From: Seminavis robusta
Taxonomy: Eukaryota; Bacillariophyta; Bacillariophyceae; Naviculales; Naviculaceae
Reading direction: 5' to 3'
DNA: 42,190 nucleotides
Assembly (NCBI GenBank): GCA_903772945.1
Contig: CAICTM010000936.1
Span: forward strand, 1-42,190
A program made the translations under genes and the position numbers. Shown here piece after piece: positions 20,863-30,151 of this stretch (its first letter is position 1; the number at the start of each line of letters is the position of its first letter). Below the pieces are notes generated by a model, which saw nothing but the letters and a program-made list of their open reading frames with translations, had not been told where the DNA came from and searched no databases.

Positions 20863-20968
20863 CACGTACTCGTACCTGGTACCGCTACATATACCGTACC
20901 GACACGTACCGGTACGGGTACCGTTCCGCTACGGGGCGTTACCGGTACCGGTACATGTACGGTACCGC
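20863..20968. repeat. Dense TACCGGTAC palindrome array
   Basis: Overlapping TACC, CGGTA and GTACCGGTAC words fill about 105 bp, including TACCGGTACCGGTACATGTA at 20940-20959. The stretch is rich in self-complementary 8-10-mers and could fold into hairpins on either strand. The 15-mer TACCGGTACATGTAC recurs exactly at about 23092-23106, and another dense patch lies at 35449-35530. Isolated copies are scattered through other intergenic stretches but are rare in the coding regions. Confidence 0.55.
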
Positions 20969-21389
20969 TGTGCGAAACCAAGCTCAACCTCAAGAGCTTT
21001 CCCGCCCTCGAGCAAAGTCTGGCGTTTGAGAGACCAACTAATAATATCGGCCAGAGCCAATCGAGCTTGAGAACTCCAGGAGATCACAGATACTAGCATG
21101 GTCATCCTCGGTGCTTTCGTTGTGGGTGCATGTTCTTGGCGCCGCAACGGTACTAGTAATAATACATACTGGTACGGCACGTTTCGCCTTGGGGGCACGA
21201 AAATGTCTCTGAAACATCAAGGGTGGGTGTCCAGTTCTAGCTCGCCCAAACACGTAGTCGGAAGCATTAATAGCAAGCAAGCATGGTTCCGATGGGGTAT
21301 TGAAGAGCCAGAAAGTTGGAAGAAAGCAAAGTTTGGTATATCCTCAGTTACCGCTAGCTATAGCTACCCACAGATCCACAGAAACAAGC

Positions 21390-22850
21390 CTACCACTCGC
21401 CAGGAATCAAGTCAGACATTCGAGTACAACCATTGCACCGTGGATCAATCACATTCTTTCGCAATTCGTTGATCAGACGACTCCAATTGCTCTTGGTGGT
21501 GAGCACATAATAGTTCGCTTCCATGGACAACAGCAGGGCACCCAAAGAGGATAGACCTGCTTTGCTGCTGGCCATTTTGGCCATGTTCTTGATTTCAACC
21601 CCCTTTCTCTTCTTGGTGAGTGGACCCGAATGGTGTATCTTCCAGTGCTTGGGTGACGCATTTTGAAAGCCGTCAATCGCATTGACATCTTCTGCCGCAA
21701 TGTACACGTGCAGTGGATAGTTGGGGTCTTTAGTCTTGTGGCGTCCAATCAACTTGTGTACTTCCTTGACGTAGTCTTTGGCAGGTCGTAGCTTCATTTC
21801 CTTTTTCTTGTCGCCCCATCGAATGTGTACCGTGACCAAATGCTCCGGGTCCGGCAGGCCTTCGTCTCCAAAGGCTTGCAGTAGTTGCGCCTTGGCTTCA
21901 GCAAGCAGGATATCCTGAACGTTGCTAAACATCCATTCCGTCGTGGCGGCCCGAAAGTCACCGACTGTAGCATTGTGGCGTTGCAGTATGTCATCGCACA
22001 TCCGGGGTGCCATTTCCGTGGTAAAGTTGGCAATCAATGGATCGTCCTTGGACTGTGGCAGTTGAATGCCAGGACAGGTTTCGGGAGTGACTTCCAGATG
22101 GCTTCCAAAGTAGCAGGAAAACGGAGAAAACGCTTGACTGTAGTCGGCAACCTTTTGGCCACCCGGATCGCATCGATTGTGCATCCAAGCAAACGCTCCC
22201 CGGGTCAACACCTGTTTCTCGGTTTGCATGGCACTGCAGACGCTCTGCGACCACATGTGCAGCATCTGACCTAATCCATTGCGTCGGGGTTGATGAATCC
22301 AATAGCTCGGCGAATTGTTGTTGTTGTTGGATCGGCATTGGGTCTGATCGTGTCGAATTTGTTGAGCTAATGCGGATTGGACCGGTAGATTCGACCAATC
22401 AACGCGGAGATGAAGACGCCGGTTGTTGCTCGAACTGGTTTCCAGTGATTGTACTTGATGAATAAGGTTCCCCATGTGGCCGCCAGGAGTCTCTGAGGTA
22501 CTTGTTGGCGCCTCAGGAGTCTTCGTTGCTGAAGACTCGGATGCCTCCGTTTCTCTGGTCGCAGATTCTTCCGTGATTGCTGCAGTCGAGGGAGCCTCCG
22601 TTGGCTTCGATAACGCTGTTGGTTCCCTACGAATGGGAGCAATCTGAATTTGCTCCGTTGCCGCAGAATCGGGAGGCGGAAGCAGCGATGGATGGGTGGC
22701 CAGCGAACGACTCTCCTTTGGTACCTCAAACGCTCGATGTGACTGCCGAAGCAGCGCAAGGACCGCCCCCAGAAACAGCATTTGCAGGACTGGTCCATGC
22801 TGCTGCCATGTTGTTGTCCTTCTTCTATTACGTCGTGGAAATCTCCCCAT
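21390..22850 (-). CDS. Type II membrane fucosyltransferase-like enzyme (GT23/O-FucT superfamily)
   Basis: Start at the ATG at 22850, giving 486 aa; a TTG-started extension to 22874 is not used. After a basic, Arg-rich head comes a hydrophobic anchor (VLQMLFLGAVLALL, about residues 22-35), then a long Ser/Thr/Glu/Pro-rich stem to about residue 130. The catalytic part has GLGQMLHMWSQSVCSAM, several Cys residues, and VTVHIRWGDKKKEMKLRPA. The latter is equivalent to the 'V-x-H-x-R-x-x-D-K' donor-binding motif of alpha-1,6-fucosyltransferases and relatives. The C-terminal block SSLGALLLSMEANYYVLTTK, then SNWSRLI, matches the superfamily's 'SEADxxVxTxSSN..RL' motif. Expected role: transfer of fucose from GDP-fucose to glycans in the Golgi. 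Trp replaces the second Arg of the usual HxRR motif, so specificity could differ. The superfamily is fairly sure, the exact reaction not. Confidence 0.75.
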   Translation of the reverse strand: MGRFPRRNRRRTTTWQQHGPVLQMLFLGAVLALLRQSHRAFEVPKESRSLATHPSLLPPPDSAATEQIQIAPIRREPTALSKPTEAPSTAAITEESATRETEASESSATKTPEAPTSTSETPGGHMGNLIHQVQSLETSSSNNRRLHLRVDWSNLPVQSALAQQIRHDQTQCRSNNNNNSPSYWIHQPRRNGLGQMLHMWSQSVCSAMQTEKQVLTRGAFAWMHNRCDPGGQKVADYSQAFSPFSCYFGSHLEVTPETCPGIQLPQSKDDPLIANFTTEMAPRMCDDILQRHNATVGDFRAATTEWMFSNVQDILLAEAKAQLLQAFGDEGLPDPEHLVTVHIRWGDKKKEMKLRPAKDYVKEVHKLIGRHKTKDPNYPLHVYIAAEDVNAIDGFQNASPKHWKIHHSGPLTKKRKGVEIKNMAKMASSKAGLSSLGALLLSMEANYYVLTTKSNWSRLINELRKNVIDPRCNGCTRMSDLIPGEW

Positions 22851-23281
22851 GCCATTCAATGCTGTGCAGGACAATCTGCTTTGCTTTGCTTTGCTTTGTC
22901 AGGTGTCGTGCCGCAGCTTGGTTGCACTGAGGCCGCGGTCCCCGGGTGCTCGGTGGGGAAGCCCCAAAAATGTGAGAGGTGCGCGGTTCAGACCCCAAAC
23001 CACACAAACCACGAGAAGGCCCAAATGCAGGGGGCGAAGGGCCAGGAGTTGTTTGTTTGGCTTTTCGTGAAAAGAAGGAAGCGGGATACCGTACCGGTAC
23101 ATGTACCTGGTACACCTCTGTCCTCAACAGCCGTCTCGCCTGAGGAGCCTTGATGATTCCCTTGGGCATCTTCTGTAGCTGGAGTTAGCTAGACGTCCAG
23201 CCCAATAAATCAGTTCTAGATCTGCTCAGCTCAATCTAGCTAGTAGAGCATCATAGTTGCTCCTTTTAGTTAATATACAGT
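22851..23281. other. Intergenic, promoter side of the fucosyltransferase-like gene
   Basis: Contains a TTTGC microsatellite (CTTTGCTTTGCTTTG, about 22880-22900) roughly 30-50 bp upstream of the minus-strand start codon, and a TACCGTACCGGTACATGTAC palindromic patch at 23087-23106. The right part leads into the copia remnant. I looked for but could not define a long terminal repeat. Confidence 0.4.
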
Positions 23282-24865
23282 ATGGCATCCACCAATGACA
23301 TCGAAATGTCAAGTCTCCTTGTTCACATTACAATATTCAAGCAACTCTTGCAGCATGCAAAGCACAAGGAGACAATACTTTGTTGTGACAGCCAGTCCAC
23401 CGTAGAATTGTTGCAGGAAGTTCCATCACCCATGTCGTTGGTGAGTCCAAATCTTGGGCCCATACTCTCCCTGCTGCATGTTGCCACAGAGCATCTGGCC
23501 AGGGCTAAAGAGTCCGCGGCATTGGCAGAAAATGCTCTAGCAGATTTGGCCTCTCAGAAAGGAGAAACTGTAATGCCAATGGAACTTAAAATAGCAACAA
23601 AGGAACTGGAGGACGTCCGTGATAACAAAAAACTGGGGGACGTCCGTGATAAAAATGAAAGGGAGACAAGTTGCTGTGTCGGTGCAGTTTGCTCATCCTG
23701 CTGGACGACTGCCGCGACATCTTGTCGTACGAACACGGATTGTGGAAAAGTCAGAGAGTCCGTAGGGGAGAGGATTATTTCTGCTATCACGAAGCGCTAT
23801 ATTCGCAAAGAGCAAAAGTACGGAGTTGAGCTACCCAAGACTGTGGAGCAGGCACTTGCAATTGATAAGGAAACCGGCACGACATTCTGGAAAGATGCTA
23901 TCAAGAAGGAGATGGCGGCTGTTGGCAAGGCATTTGAGATATTGGAAGAGGATGCCCCTGATCCAGTTGGCCATACTCACATCCGTTGCCATATGGTTTT
24001 TGACGTGAAAAGTGACTTCACCAGAAAGGCACGCTTGGTCGCTGGAGGACACATGACTGACCCCCCTTCTTCCATCACTTATGCTAGTGTTGTCAGTCGT
24101 GAAAGTGTGCGACTTGCTTTCCTGATTGCGGCATTGAACGATTTGGATATCTTGGCAGCCGACATTGGCAATGCTTACCTGAATGCCCCAGTCCGGGAGA
24201 AGATTTTCATCACTTGTGGCGCCATTCGAGGGACGCAAGGCAAAGGTGGTCAAGGCCTTGTACGGTCTGAAGTCCAGTGGAGCTGCATGGAGAGCCCATT
24301 TGGCCGAAGTTTTGCGAAAAAATTTGGGCTTCACTTCATGCAAAGCTGACAATGACGTTTGGTTCCGAGCTGCCACCAGGCCTGATGGCAGGCGGTACTA
24401 TGAGTATATCCTGGTTTACACTGATGACATTCTTTGCCTGTCAACTGACCCTTGGACCTGCACTTCTTGTCGAAGCCTGGGTCCCTTGGGAAGCCGACGC
24501 AGTACCTGGGAGCATCGATCAAGGAGTACAACCTTCCCGGTGTTGACAAGCCTTGTTGGTCGATGGGATCCGAGCAATACATCAAGGATGCCGTCAGGAA
24601 TGTGGAGGCTTGGCTTGAGCGTCGTGGAAAGGCACTCAAATCGAAGGCTACTTCGGTGCTACTCAGCAACTACACTCCTGAGTTGGATGTGTCGAATCTT
24701 TGTGATGATGAGTTGACGAACTACTTCCAGCAGCAGATTGGGGTTCTACGTTGGGCTGTGGAGCTTGGAAGGATTGACATTTGCACTGAGGGCTCGATCA
24801 TGGGTGAACAGGTTCTGGGCAGGATTCGAGAATACCTCCAGGCAAAGGTGGACAGGGCATGCTTC
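23282..24865 (+). mobile_element. Decayed Ty1/copia-type retrotransposon (reverse transcriptase region)
   Basis: From about 23760 the frame shows copia pol sequence: FWKDAIKKEM, HMVFDVKSDFTRKARLVAGG, SVVSRESVRLAF and DILAADIGNAYLNA. The element then changes frame near 24215, continues with KVVKALYGLKSSGAAWRAHL and the catalytic YTDDIL (24417-24434), and shifts again near 24450 to SLGKPTQYLGASI. Residues after about 24865 no longer look like copia. Two frame changes and the missing integrase, RNase H and terminal repeats show it is dead. The first ~160 codons from the ATG at 23282 are not recognisable copia sequence, yet are in frame with the RT part; they include a 27-bp tandem repeat (GGACGTCCGTGATAA at 23611 and 23638). 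They may be a decayed gag or unrelated host sequence. Confidence 0.8.
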
Positions 24866-25021
24866 GTGGATTTCGATTTGACCCATTTGTGTTACGTAAT
24901 AATATTTAGTAATTACATGGTTATCAAACCATATCGGGCTATCTACATTCATCCAATTTCCGTCGAATTTGTGTTTGAGCTCGAGTCAATGTATTGCAGC
25001 ATCTATGTAGTTCCCCTTCCT

Positions 25022-26443
25022 TCACAAACCTCTGCAGGGCCCCGTATCGTACAGCCACCGGTTCATGGGGCTCCCAAATCGATCGTATTGATGAACCACA
25101 AAGGATCGTTCACCTTTGGAATTGACAAAATAACCCTGCACATCTGTCAGCGGGATCGTCAAGTCCATACTGGATAGCCAATTGTTGCCTAGCCAATTTC
25201 CATCCTTCTCCTCTTGGATTGTTGTGTAGGGGTTTTCCAGTGCATGTCGACCATCCAATCCCAATCCTTTGTAGTAATCCCGTTTCGCCTTGAGAACCTT
25301 GGCGCCATATTTTCCCACGGTATGGACCAATCCCTGTCCATTGGGTATAGCCACAGAATGGGGTATTGCCTGGGGAATTTTGCCCGTGTAGTACAAGTAG
25401 TTGTGAATGGTTTGGTCATCACCACTCATGTAATTGCAGCAACAATCGGGGCTCTTCATCCACTCCATCATTTCTTGGACCATAATGTTGAGATAGGACA
25501 GCATGGCATCCCGTGTCCCAATAGTGGTGCCACTACAGAGCATGACCTCATTGGGTATTTCCATTTTCTTGCACTTTTCTATTTGTCGTTTGCAGATTGG
25601 ATGGTGTGTTCGTTGCTCGGGATCTTCTTCAAATACCTGCAGTCCTTTCACGGGTGATGCTTCTGGCCCAAATGGATCGCGCTGGAAGAAGGTATCTCGT
25701 ACATCCGTAACTAGGACAGGACCGGTGCATTGTTGGCATTCCTCCAAGTAATCTCGAAGCAGGGCGAATCGGCCCTGTTTTGTTAGATGCAGCAAAAAAC
25801 AAACGTAGTGTGGGCCAGTCAGAGGAGTTGGCGGTGGAACCATAATAAGATGAACGCACACATCAATATAACATACCCATCGAATCTTCAAGTCGGGATA
25901 CGGATGCGCACAAGTCGTTCGTTCTTTCTCGTGTTCATTTTTGGGAACCAGCGTATTCATGCCCTTGGTACCATGAGTACAATTGACGCTGATTAATGGT
26001 TTCATGGTGACATTTTGACTCGTCAGGTAGTCTTCCACCGAGGGCTCTAGCTGTTGCGACACGACCAAAATGATGTGGCCTTGATAGCCGGTAGCACGGA
26101 GCGATCCCACGAAACTCTTGTAACTTCGCAAACTGTAGCCAGTGGCCATGCCCATGACCGTGGCATGCTTGCTGGATTGTGAATGCGATTCCTCATTCGT
26201 GGCGGACGGGTCGCGACGATGGGCGGCTGACAGCGCCGGTATCTTTCGGCCGTCTTGCCCAGAAGGATCGTTGATGGCTCCTAATGGAAAGTATCTGTCA
26301 GTACCGGTATCATCGGAAGTCTTCCAGTTGCTCTCGGACGATTTTAGATTTCGACGAAGCGATTGGTTCCGGAGGAATAACCAAAAGGTTCCTGAAATCA
26401 ACAGCAGTCGAATGAATACCTTGCCGTATCCTCCTTCTTTCAT
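25022..26443 (-). CDS. Type II membrane glycosyltransferase-like protein
   Basis: The ATG is at 26443. A GTATGT...AACAG intron of 102 nt (25775-25876) splits the gene into exons 26443-25877 and 25774-25022, phase 0, giving 439 aa. The intron is a multiple of three and stop-free, so it could also be retained. Residues 9-24 (VFIRLLLISGTFWLFL) form an N-terminal anchor, followed by a stem. The catalytic region contains GPVLVTDVRDTFFQRDPFGP, which resembles the strand-plus-Asp 'DxRDxxFQxDPF' motif of nucleotide-sugar transferases with a GT-A fold. A Cys-rich segment (MKSPDCCCNYMSGDDQTIHN) is also typical of these 'ODxxDQ' acceptor-side regions. Probably a Golgi enzyme acting on glycoproteins or wall polysaccharide. 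The CAZy family is not assigned. Convergent with the copia remnant. Confidence 0.7.
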   Translation of the reverse strand: MKEGGYGKVFIRLLLISGTFWLFLRNQSLRRNLKSSESNWKTSDDTGTDRYFPLGAINDPSGQDGRKIPALSAAHRRDPSATNEESHSQSSKHATVMGMATGYSLRSYKSFVGSLRATGYQGHIILVVSQQLEPSVEDYLTSQNVTMKPLISVNCTHGTKGMNTLVPKNEHEKERTTCAHPYPDLKIRWVCYIDVCVHLIMVPPPTPLTGPHYVCFLLHLTKQGRFALLRDYLEECQQCTGPVLVTDVRDTFFQRDPFGPEASPVKGLQVFEEDPEQRTHHPICKRQIEKCKKMEIPNEVMLCSGTTIGTRDAMLSYLNIMVQEMMEWMKSPDCCCNYMSGDDQTIHNYLYYTGKIPQAIPHSVAIPNGQGLVHTVGKYGAKVLKAKRDYYKGLGLDGRHALENPYTTIQEEKDGNWLGNNWLSSMDLTIPLTDVQGYFVNSKGERSFVVHQYDRFGSPMNRWLYDTGPCRGL

Positions 26444-27335
26444 GGTTATTTGTCAGCGGGAATCGTCAGACGACACAATAGTATACACAGTAGCAGTCGA
26501 GAGCGGATGGTTGAATTAGACGATGATTCAAATAATGTCTCGACGAGCTAGTTAGTTCTGGATAGATCGGAGCGTGATTTTTGGGGTCCCTTGGGCTATC
26601 CGAGTTGCCCTCCATTTGGTAGCTAGCTAGATCCAAAAGTCAGGGGATACGGACTCTATTGTCACGAATGAATCCCATTCAAGCGAATCCAACAAATATA
26701 TCAGCTGAAGACACGGACCTCTGGACACAAGTATTCAATATGATGTCGTTGGCCATCACGGGTTGACTTGGGCCGCAGCAGAGTCCATGGTACGCTGCGT
26801 TACACGGTTCCCTGCGGAGTAAAGTTGGAGCAGGAAGAACTCAATGGTTAATTGCAGCCGGAATGTTGGTTGGTTACATCAATGGCAAGGATCTTAATTA
26901 CCGCATGATTCTGCTCAGGAATGCTGATTGGGGTCCAAAGAGAAAGCGAAATCTGATTGATTCCAAACCGAGAGTGTTTGTTGGCGGCAGGGGAATGTAT
27001 CCACGAATGAGAGACCTCCACGGTATCCACGAATGAAGCCATCTGTATCCACGAATGCGACGAAAAGATCTAAAGCCAGAAGACGCGGTGACAATTTTTA
27101 AGCCCCATTCTAGCATTGGCAACTCTTGCAATCTGCCTGATCAACCCCAGACCAAACGCTGGTTACGCACTTACACTGTATCCCAACTCCAGGATCTATA
27201 CATGTCTTTTCTCCTCTGGTTTCTCAAGCAATTTTGATGACGCAGTTTATGGTATGATATCATTCTTCTTCAATGAAGTGGTGCTATAGGTTACATAGTG
27301 CAACTTTTGGAAAGGCCGCCAGCAAGTTCATTATT
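26444..27335. other. Intergenic
   Basis: About 890 bp between the start of the glycosyltransferase-like gene and the stop of the next minus-strand gene. It contains three exact copies of GTATCCACGAATG at 26997-27009, 27023-27035 and 27045-27057 (see repeat entry). A 60-codon plus frame at 27055-27237 lacks any recognisable feature. No gene was supported. Confidence 0.5.
26997..27057. repeat. Three 13-bp direct repeats, GTATCCACGAATG
   Basis: Exact copies are spaced 26 and 22 bp apart, start to start, about 550-610 bp upstream of the glycosyltransferase-like start codon. The intervening bases differ, so this is a cluster of short direct repeats and not a simple tandem array. A regulatory site cluster or a decayed minisatellite are both possible. 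Confidence 0.6.
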
Positions 27336-29486
27336 TCAGTTACCGCCATAACTCGCAATATCAAACTCGTACTTGAGTGCACTTGCAGTCGAAAAGAAGG
27401 CACCGGTGGGACGGACTGTATCCCTCAACAAACTGTCGACATCCAAGTGCAAATTGAAGGAATCAACAATAACTTGCAGAGGTGGCAAACCGCCGTCAAA
27501 CGTAAACTCTACCAAAAGATTCTGCCACCATCCCAAATCAGCAAGACGCTGCTCCGAGTACTCTATTGACTGATCATAAAGACGAGAAGCAGAGTCTGAG
27601 TCCAACCCAGTTCGCAGGCCAGCTGCAAAAAAGTCCAACAGTTCGTCATCCAGCAACGATTGCTCCTCCACTGATGGGAATCCCTCGCTGTCAAGTGTGT
27701 AGACTACAGTGAAATCCACCAGGACACTGTTGACATCCGGAATCGTGGGAGACGGGGCGGAGAAAGTGAGTTCCTCCGTTGGCTCGGGCGTTGGCTCCCC
27801 CGTCGGGTCTGTAGTCGCAACCGAAGGAGTTGCGGTGGGGATCAGGGTTGGCGAGGGACTTGTTGGAGCTGCAGTAGGCGCTTTGGAGGTTGGCGAGGGT
27901 GTGATGAGAAAAGTGGGAGCCACGCTTGGCATCAGTGTTGGCTGCGCTGTTGGATTCAGAGTCGGCTCAAGGGTTGGTCTGGCTGTTTGTGATGCAGTCG
28001 GGAGGTCTGTAGCCACACGGGATGGACTTGGTGTAGGACTTCTAGTCGTTGCAGGACTTCTAGTCGTTGCAGAAGGACTGTTTGCTGGTGGGATTGGTGC
28101 TTGGGATGGAGGAGTTGTGCTCGGGATATTCTCCTTTGCTGCGGGTCGCTTCTCCGTTGGGGGTGGACTTGGCGCTAATGTCTGTGGTATCGGCGAGGGT
28201 GTTGGCAATCGGACGAAAAGACCAGTTGGCTCAGTTGTAGCTACTGCAGTTTGCTCTGCATTTGCATCTTGAATTACTTCAGGGAGAGCTGTGACGTTGG
28301 CTTGCACCGGCGAGTTACCACTTGCCGAAAGATGACCTTGGGTGCCGGTTGTGTTGCCCAGCAATGTGGTTACGAGGACCATAACCACAATGATGGCGAT
28401 GGAGAAGAAACAGATTAAGCAACCAATCAACAACAACATTTGCCGATGGAGCAGCAGATCGGTCAGCTTGACATTGGTGGTGTCTTGCGGTGGCAGCGAT
28501 GACGCGTCCGCAACGACCTTGGGCTTTTCCAGGTGGTCACCTGCAGCTAGAGTGGGTTGGATCATATCTCCTTTAGGAGACGGAGCAGTACTCACTGAGG
28601 GAACCTCATCGGCCACGACAAAGGCTTCTACTAAAGGTTGATCATCCATACCCAGATAAGGGGCAGAGGAATATCGTCCTTCCTCCAGGTCCGGCTCAAC
28701 CGCAATGTCTGCTTCGCTTCGGGTCACTTGAAGGTACTGCTGCCTTGAAACTAGCAAGCGGTCCGATCCCGACTCTGTAGTATTCTCGAGAGGACTTCTG
28801 TCAGGATATGCCCCTGGCTTTATTCCAGTTCGGAGATAAGTGTTGCGAAGCTTTTCCCGGGACAGCGACATGCGATTGTGACGTTGGGGGCTTTCTTCGG
28901 AGAGCAAAATATTCCTTTGGCTGACCCTTGTAGTCTGGACGGGCTCGTGACGGCTACTACCAAGGCCATGCTTGGCTCTGCCCTTGGCAAGTCGATCTCT
29001 TTCATCCATTTTCTTGGTCAAGCCGCGAAGCTCACGGTTCTCGGAAATCTGGCTTGCCACCGAGTCTCGAGTGGCTTGCTGTGCGTTGCTCGCGTTTTCA
29101 TCAAGGTATCCGTCGAGTTTCCCAGGTGCCGTTGGATTGGTCGAGCTTCTGACTAGGTCTTCTGGTTCCTTCTTGGTGACAACTAGCTCCTCTGTTCGAA
29201 TGGGACCTATTGCCGATGATTCGTCGTTTTCTTCTTGTTTTTGTTCATCTTGCTGTTCCGTCTCCATTGAGCTGTTCTCGTCGTGTGGCTCGCCACTTGG
29301 CTCTACCATTACTTCGCGTTGTGCACAGAAATCTGCCTCTTCTGTTTCTTCTTCCTTTTTCTTGCCAGATTGTGTGATTTTATCAGATGGTGGTGATCCA
29401 GGTTCCGTGTGAGACTCGTTAATGTTAACGGAACCCGGGTCAGGGTCACCGTTGTCGTCGCTGGGAAGTGGTTGCATCATTTCCAT
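27336..29486 (-). CDS. Single-pass membrane protein with Pro/Thr-rich stalk
   Basis: Start at the ATG at 29486, giving 716 aa; a TTG-started extension to 29528 is not used. Residues 1-345 are polar, charged and probably disordered. One strong membrane segment (MLLLIGCLICFFSIAIIVVM..., about 350-375) follows. Then comes a ~200-residue Pro/Thr/Ser-rich stretch with PTPSP, PTLEPT and SPATTRSP repeats, typical of mucin- or wall-anchored stalks. The last ~145 residues are globular (VNSVLVDFTVVYTLD, ADLGWWQNLLVEFTFDGG). Diatom membrane proteins of this plan (charged cytosolic head, one TM, PT-rich outer part) are common, often with leucine-rich repeats, but no LRR is present here. Orientation is probably N-terminus inside. 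A role in cell-wall attachment or surface sensing is inference. No introns are needed. Confidence 0.7.
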   Translation of the reverse strand: MEMMQPLPSDDNGDPDPGSVNINESHTEPGSPPSDKITQSGKKKEEETEEADFCAQREVMVEPSGEPHDENSSMETEQQDEQKQEENDESSAIGPIRTEELVVTKKEPEDLVRSSTNPTAPGKLDGYLDENASNAQQATRDSVASQISENRELRGLTKKMDERDRLAKGRAKHGLGSSRHEPVQTTRVSQRNILLSEESPQRHNRMSLSREKLRNTYLRTGIKPGAYPDRSPLENTTESGSDRLLVSRQQYLQVTRSEADIAVEPDLEEGRYSSAPYLGMDDQPLVEAFVVADEVPSVSTAPSPKGDMIQPTLAAGDHLEKPKVVADASSLPPQDTTNVKLTDLLLHRQMLLLIGCLICFFSIAIIVVMVLVTTLLGNTTGTQGHLSASGNSPVQANVTALPEVIQDANAEQTAVATTEPTGLFVRLPTPSPIPQTLAPSPPPTEKRPAAKENIPSTTPPSQAPIPPANSPSATTRSPATTRSPTPSPSRVATDLPTASQTARPTLEPTLNPTAQPTLMPSVAPTFLITPSPTSKAPTAAPTSPSPTLIPTATPSVATTDPTGEPTPEPTEELTFSAPSPTIPDVNSVLVDFTVVYTLDSEGFPSVEEQSLLDDELLDFFAAGLRTGLDSDSASRLYDQSIEYSEQRLADLGWWQNLLVEFTFDGGLPPLQVIVDSFNLHLDVDSLLRDTVRPTGAFFSTASALKYEFDIASYGGN

Positions 29487-30151
29487 CCAAGATGCGCAAT
29501 ACTTTTGTCCTCCCACTCTCCTGTACAAGCTGGCTGCAGTCGATATTGTAATTGTGTGGGTTGGGAGTTCAACGACTTGATCGTGCCGGTAAAAGTGAGC
29601 TAACGCATTTGATTAAAGGTCCTAGAAACTACTCCGTAATCTTCTCTATTCAACTTCACTCCCAAGACTCCGTACAATGTGAAAGGAAACAGAAGTGGAA
29701 CGGGAGTGCAAACAAAGGACCAACGGACTTCCAAGTGAGATCGAGAACGTTCGCTGTGTGCACACCACAAGCGAGCAGCCGTTTGCCGTTTGTGGATTGA
29801 ATCACTGATGCAGGTCTTGAGTTTTCTGCACGGATCTCGAGAAAACTCTGTTGTAATAAAGACAGCATAGAATGTTCTTTGGCAGTCGCCATCTTCCGTT
29901 CCGTTCCTCTCCTCTATCTGGAGTCTGGAGTGTTGGTGCCGCCATCATCTCCCCTCCTCTGAAAGACCTGGCTGCATGCACCATCGCCTGCGAGAAGTGT
30001 GACTGCTCCCTGCAGCATTGCGCGCAGACCCAGTCATGCTTCGAACTCCCACTGCGATTGACACCCAGCAAGCGAAACCTTCAGAATGTAAAAAGGCTCA
30101 CAAAAAGACAAACGTCGCAACACAAACACAAAACCAAGATCAAGATCAATC
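29487..30151. other. Divergent intergenic region
   Basis: About 665 bp between the starts of two divergent genes, so both promoters should lie here. The bases just upstream of 30152 (AAACAAAAACCAAGATCAAG-like, A/C-rich) look like a leader. No repeats of note and no additional gene were seen. Confidence 0.45.

Larger units (their letters stand above)
18731..21389. other. Long gene-free region built from decayed duplications
   Basis: About 2.66 kb without a supportable gene. A short imperfect repeat of TGAGATTTGTGAA-type units lies at 18803-18851. A diverged tandem duplication links 19137-19400 with 19530-19830. A second set of related segments lies within 20141-20740. A dense array of TACCGGTAC-type palindromes occupies 20863-20968. 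Open frames (e.g. 19082-19402, 20754-21029) are low-complexity translations of these repeats. The cyclase promoter is expected at the left end; the right end is the 3' flank of the fucosyltransferase-like gene. Confidence 0.5.

Noticed and set aside
20754..21029. Plus-strand frame rich in Tyr-Arg repeats
   Set aside because: It is only the translation of the TACCGGTAC palindrome array.
22851..25021. Long terminal repeats around the copia remnant
   Set aside because: No convincing pair of direct repeats was found on either side by eye.
27055..27237. Small plus-strand gene
   Set aside because: 60 codons, no motif, begins inside the 13-bp repeat cluster.
27709..28272. Plus-strand Gly/Val-rich 187-codon frame
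   Set aside because: Antisense translation of the Pro/Thr repeat region of the gene at 27336-29486.
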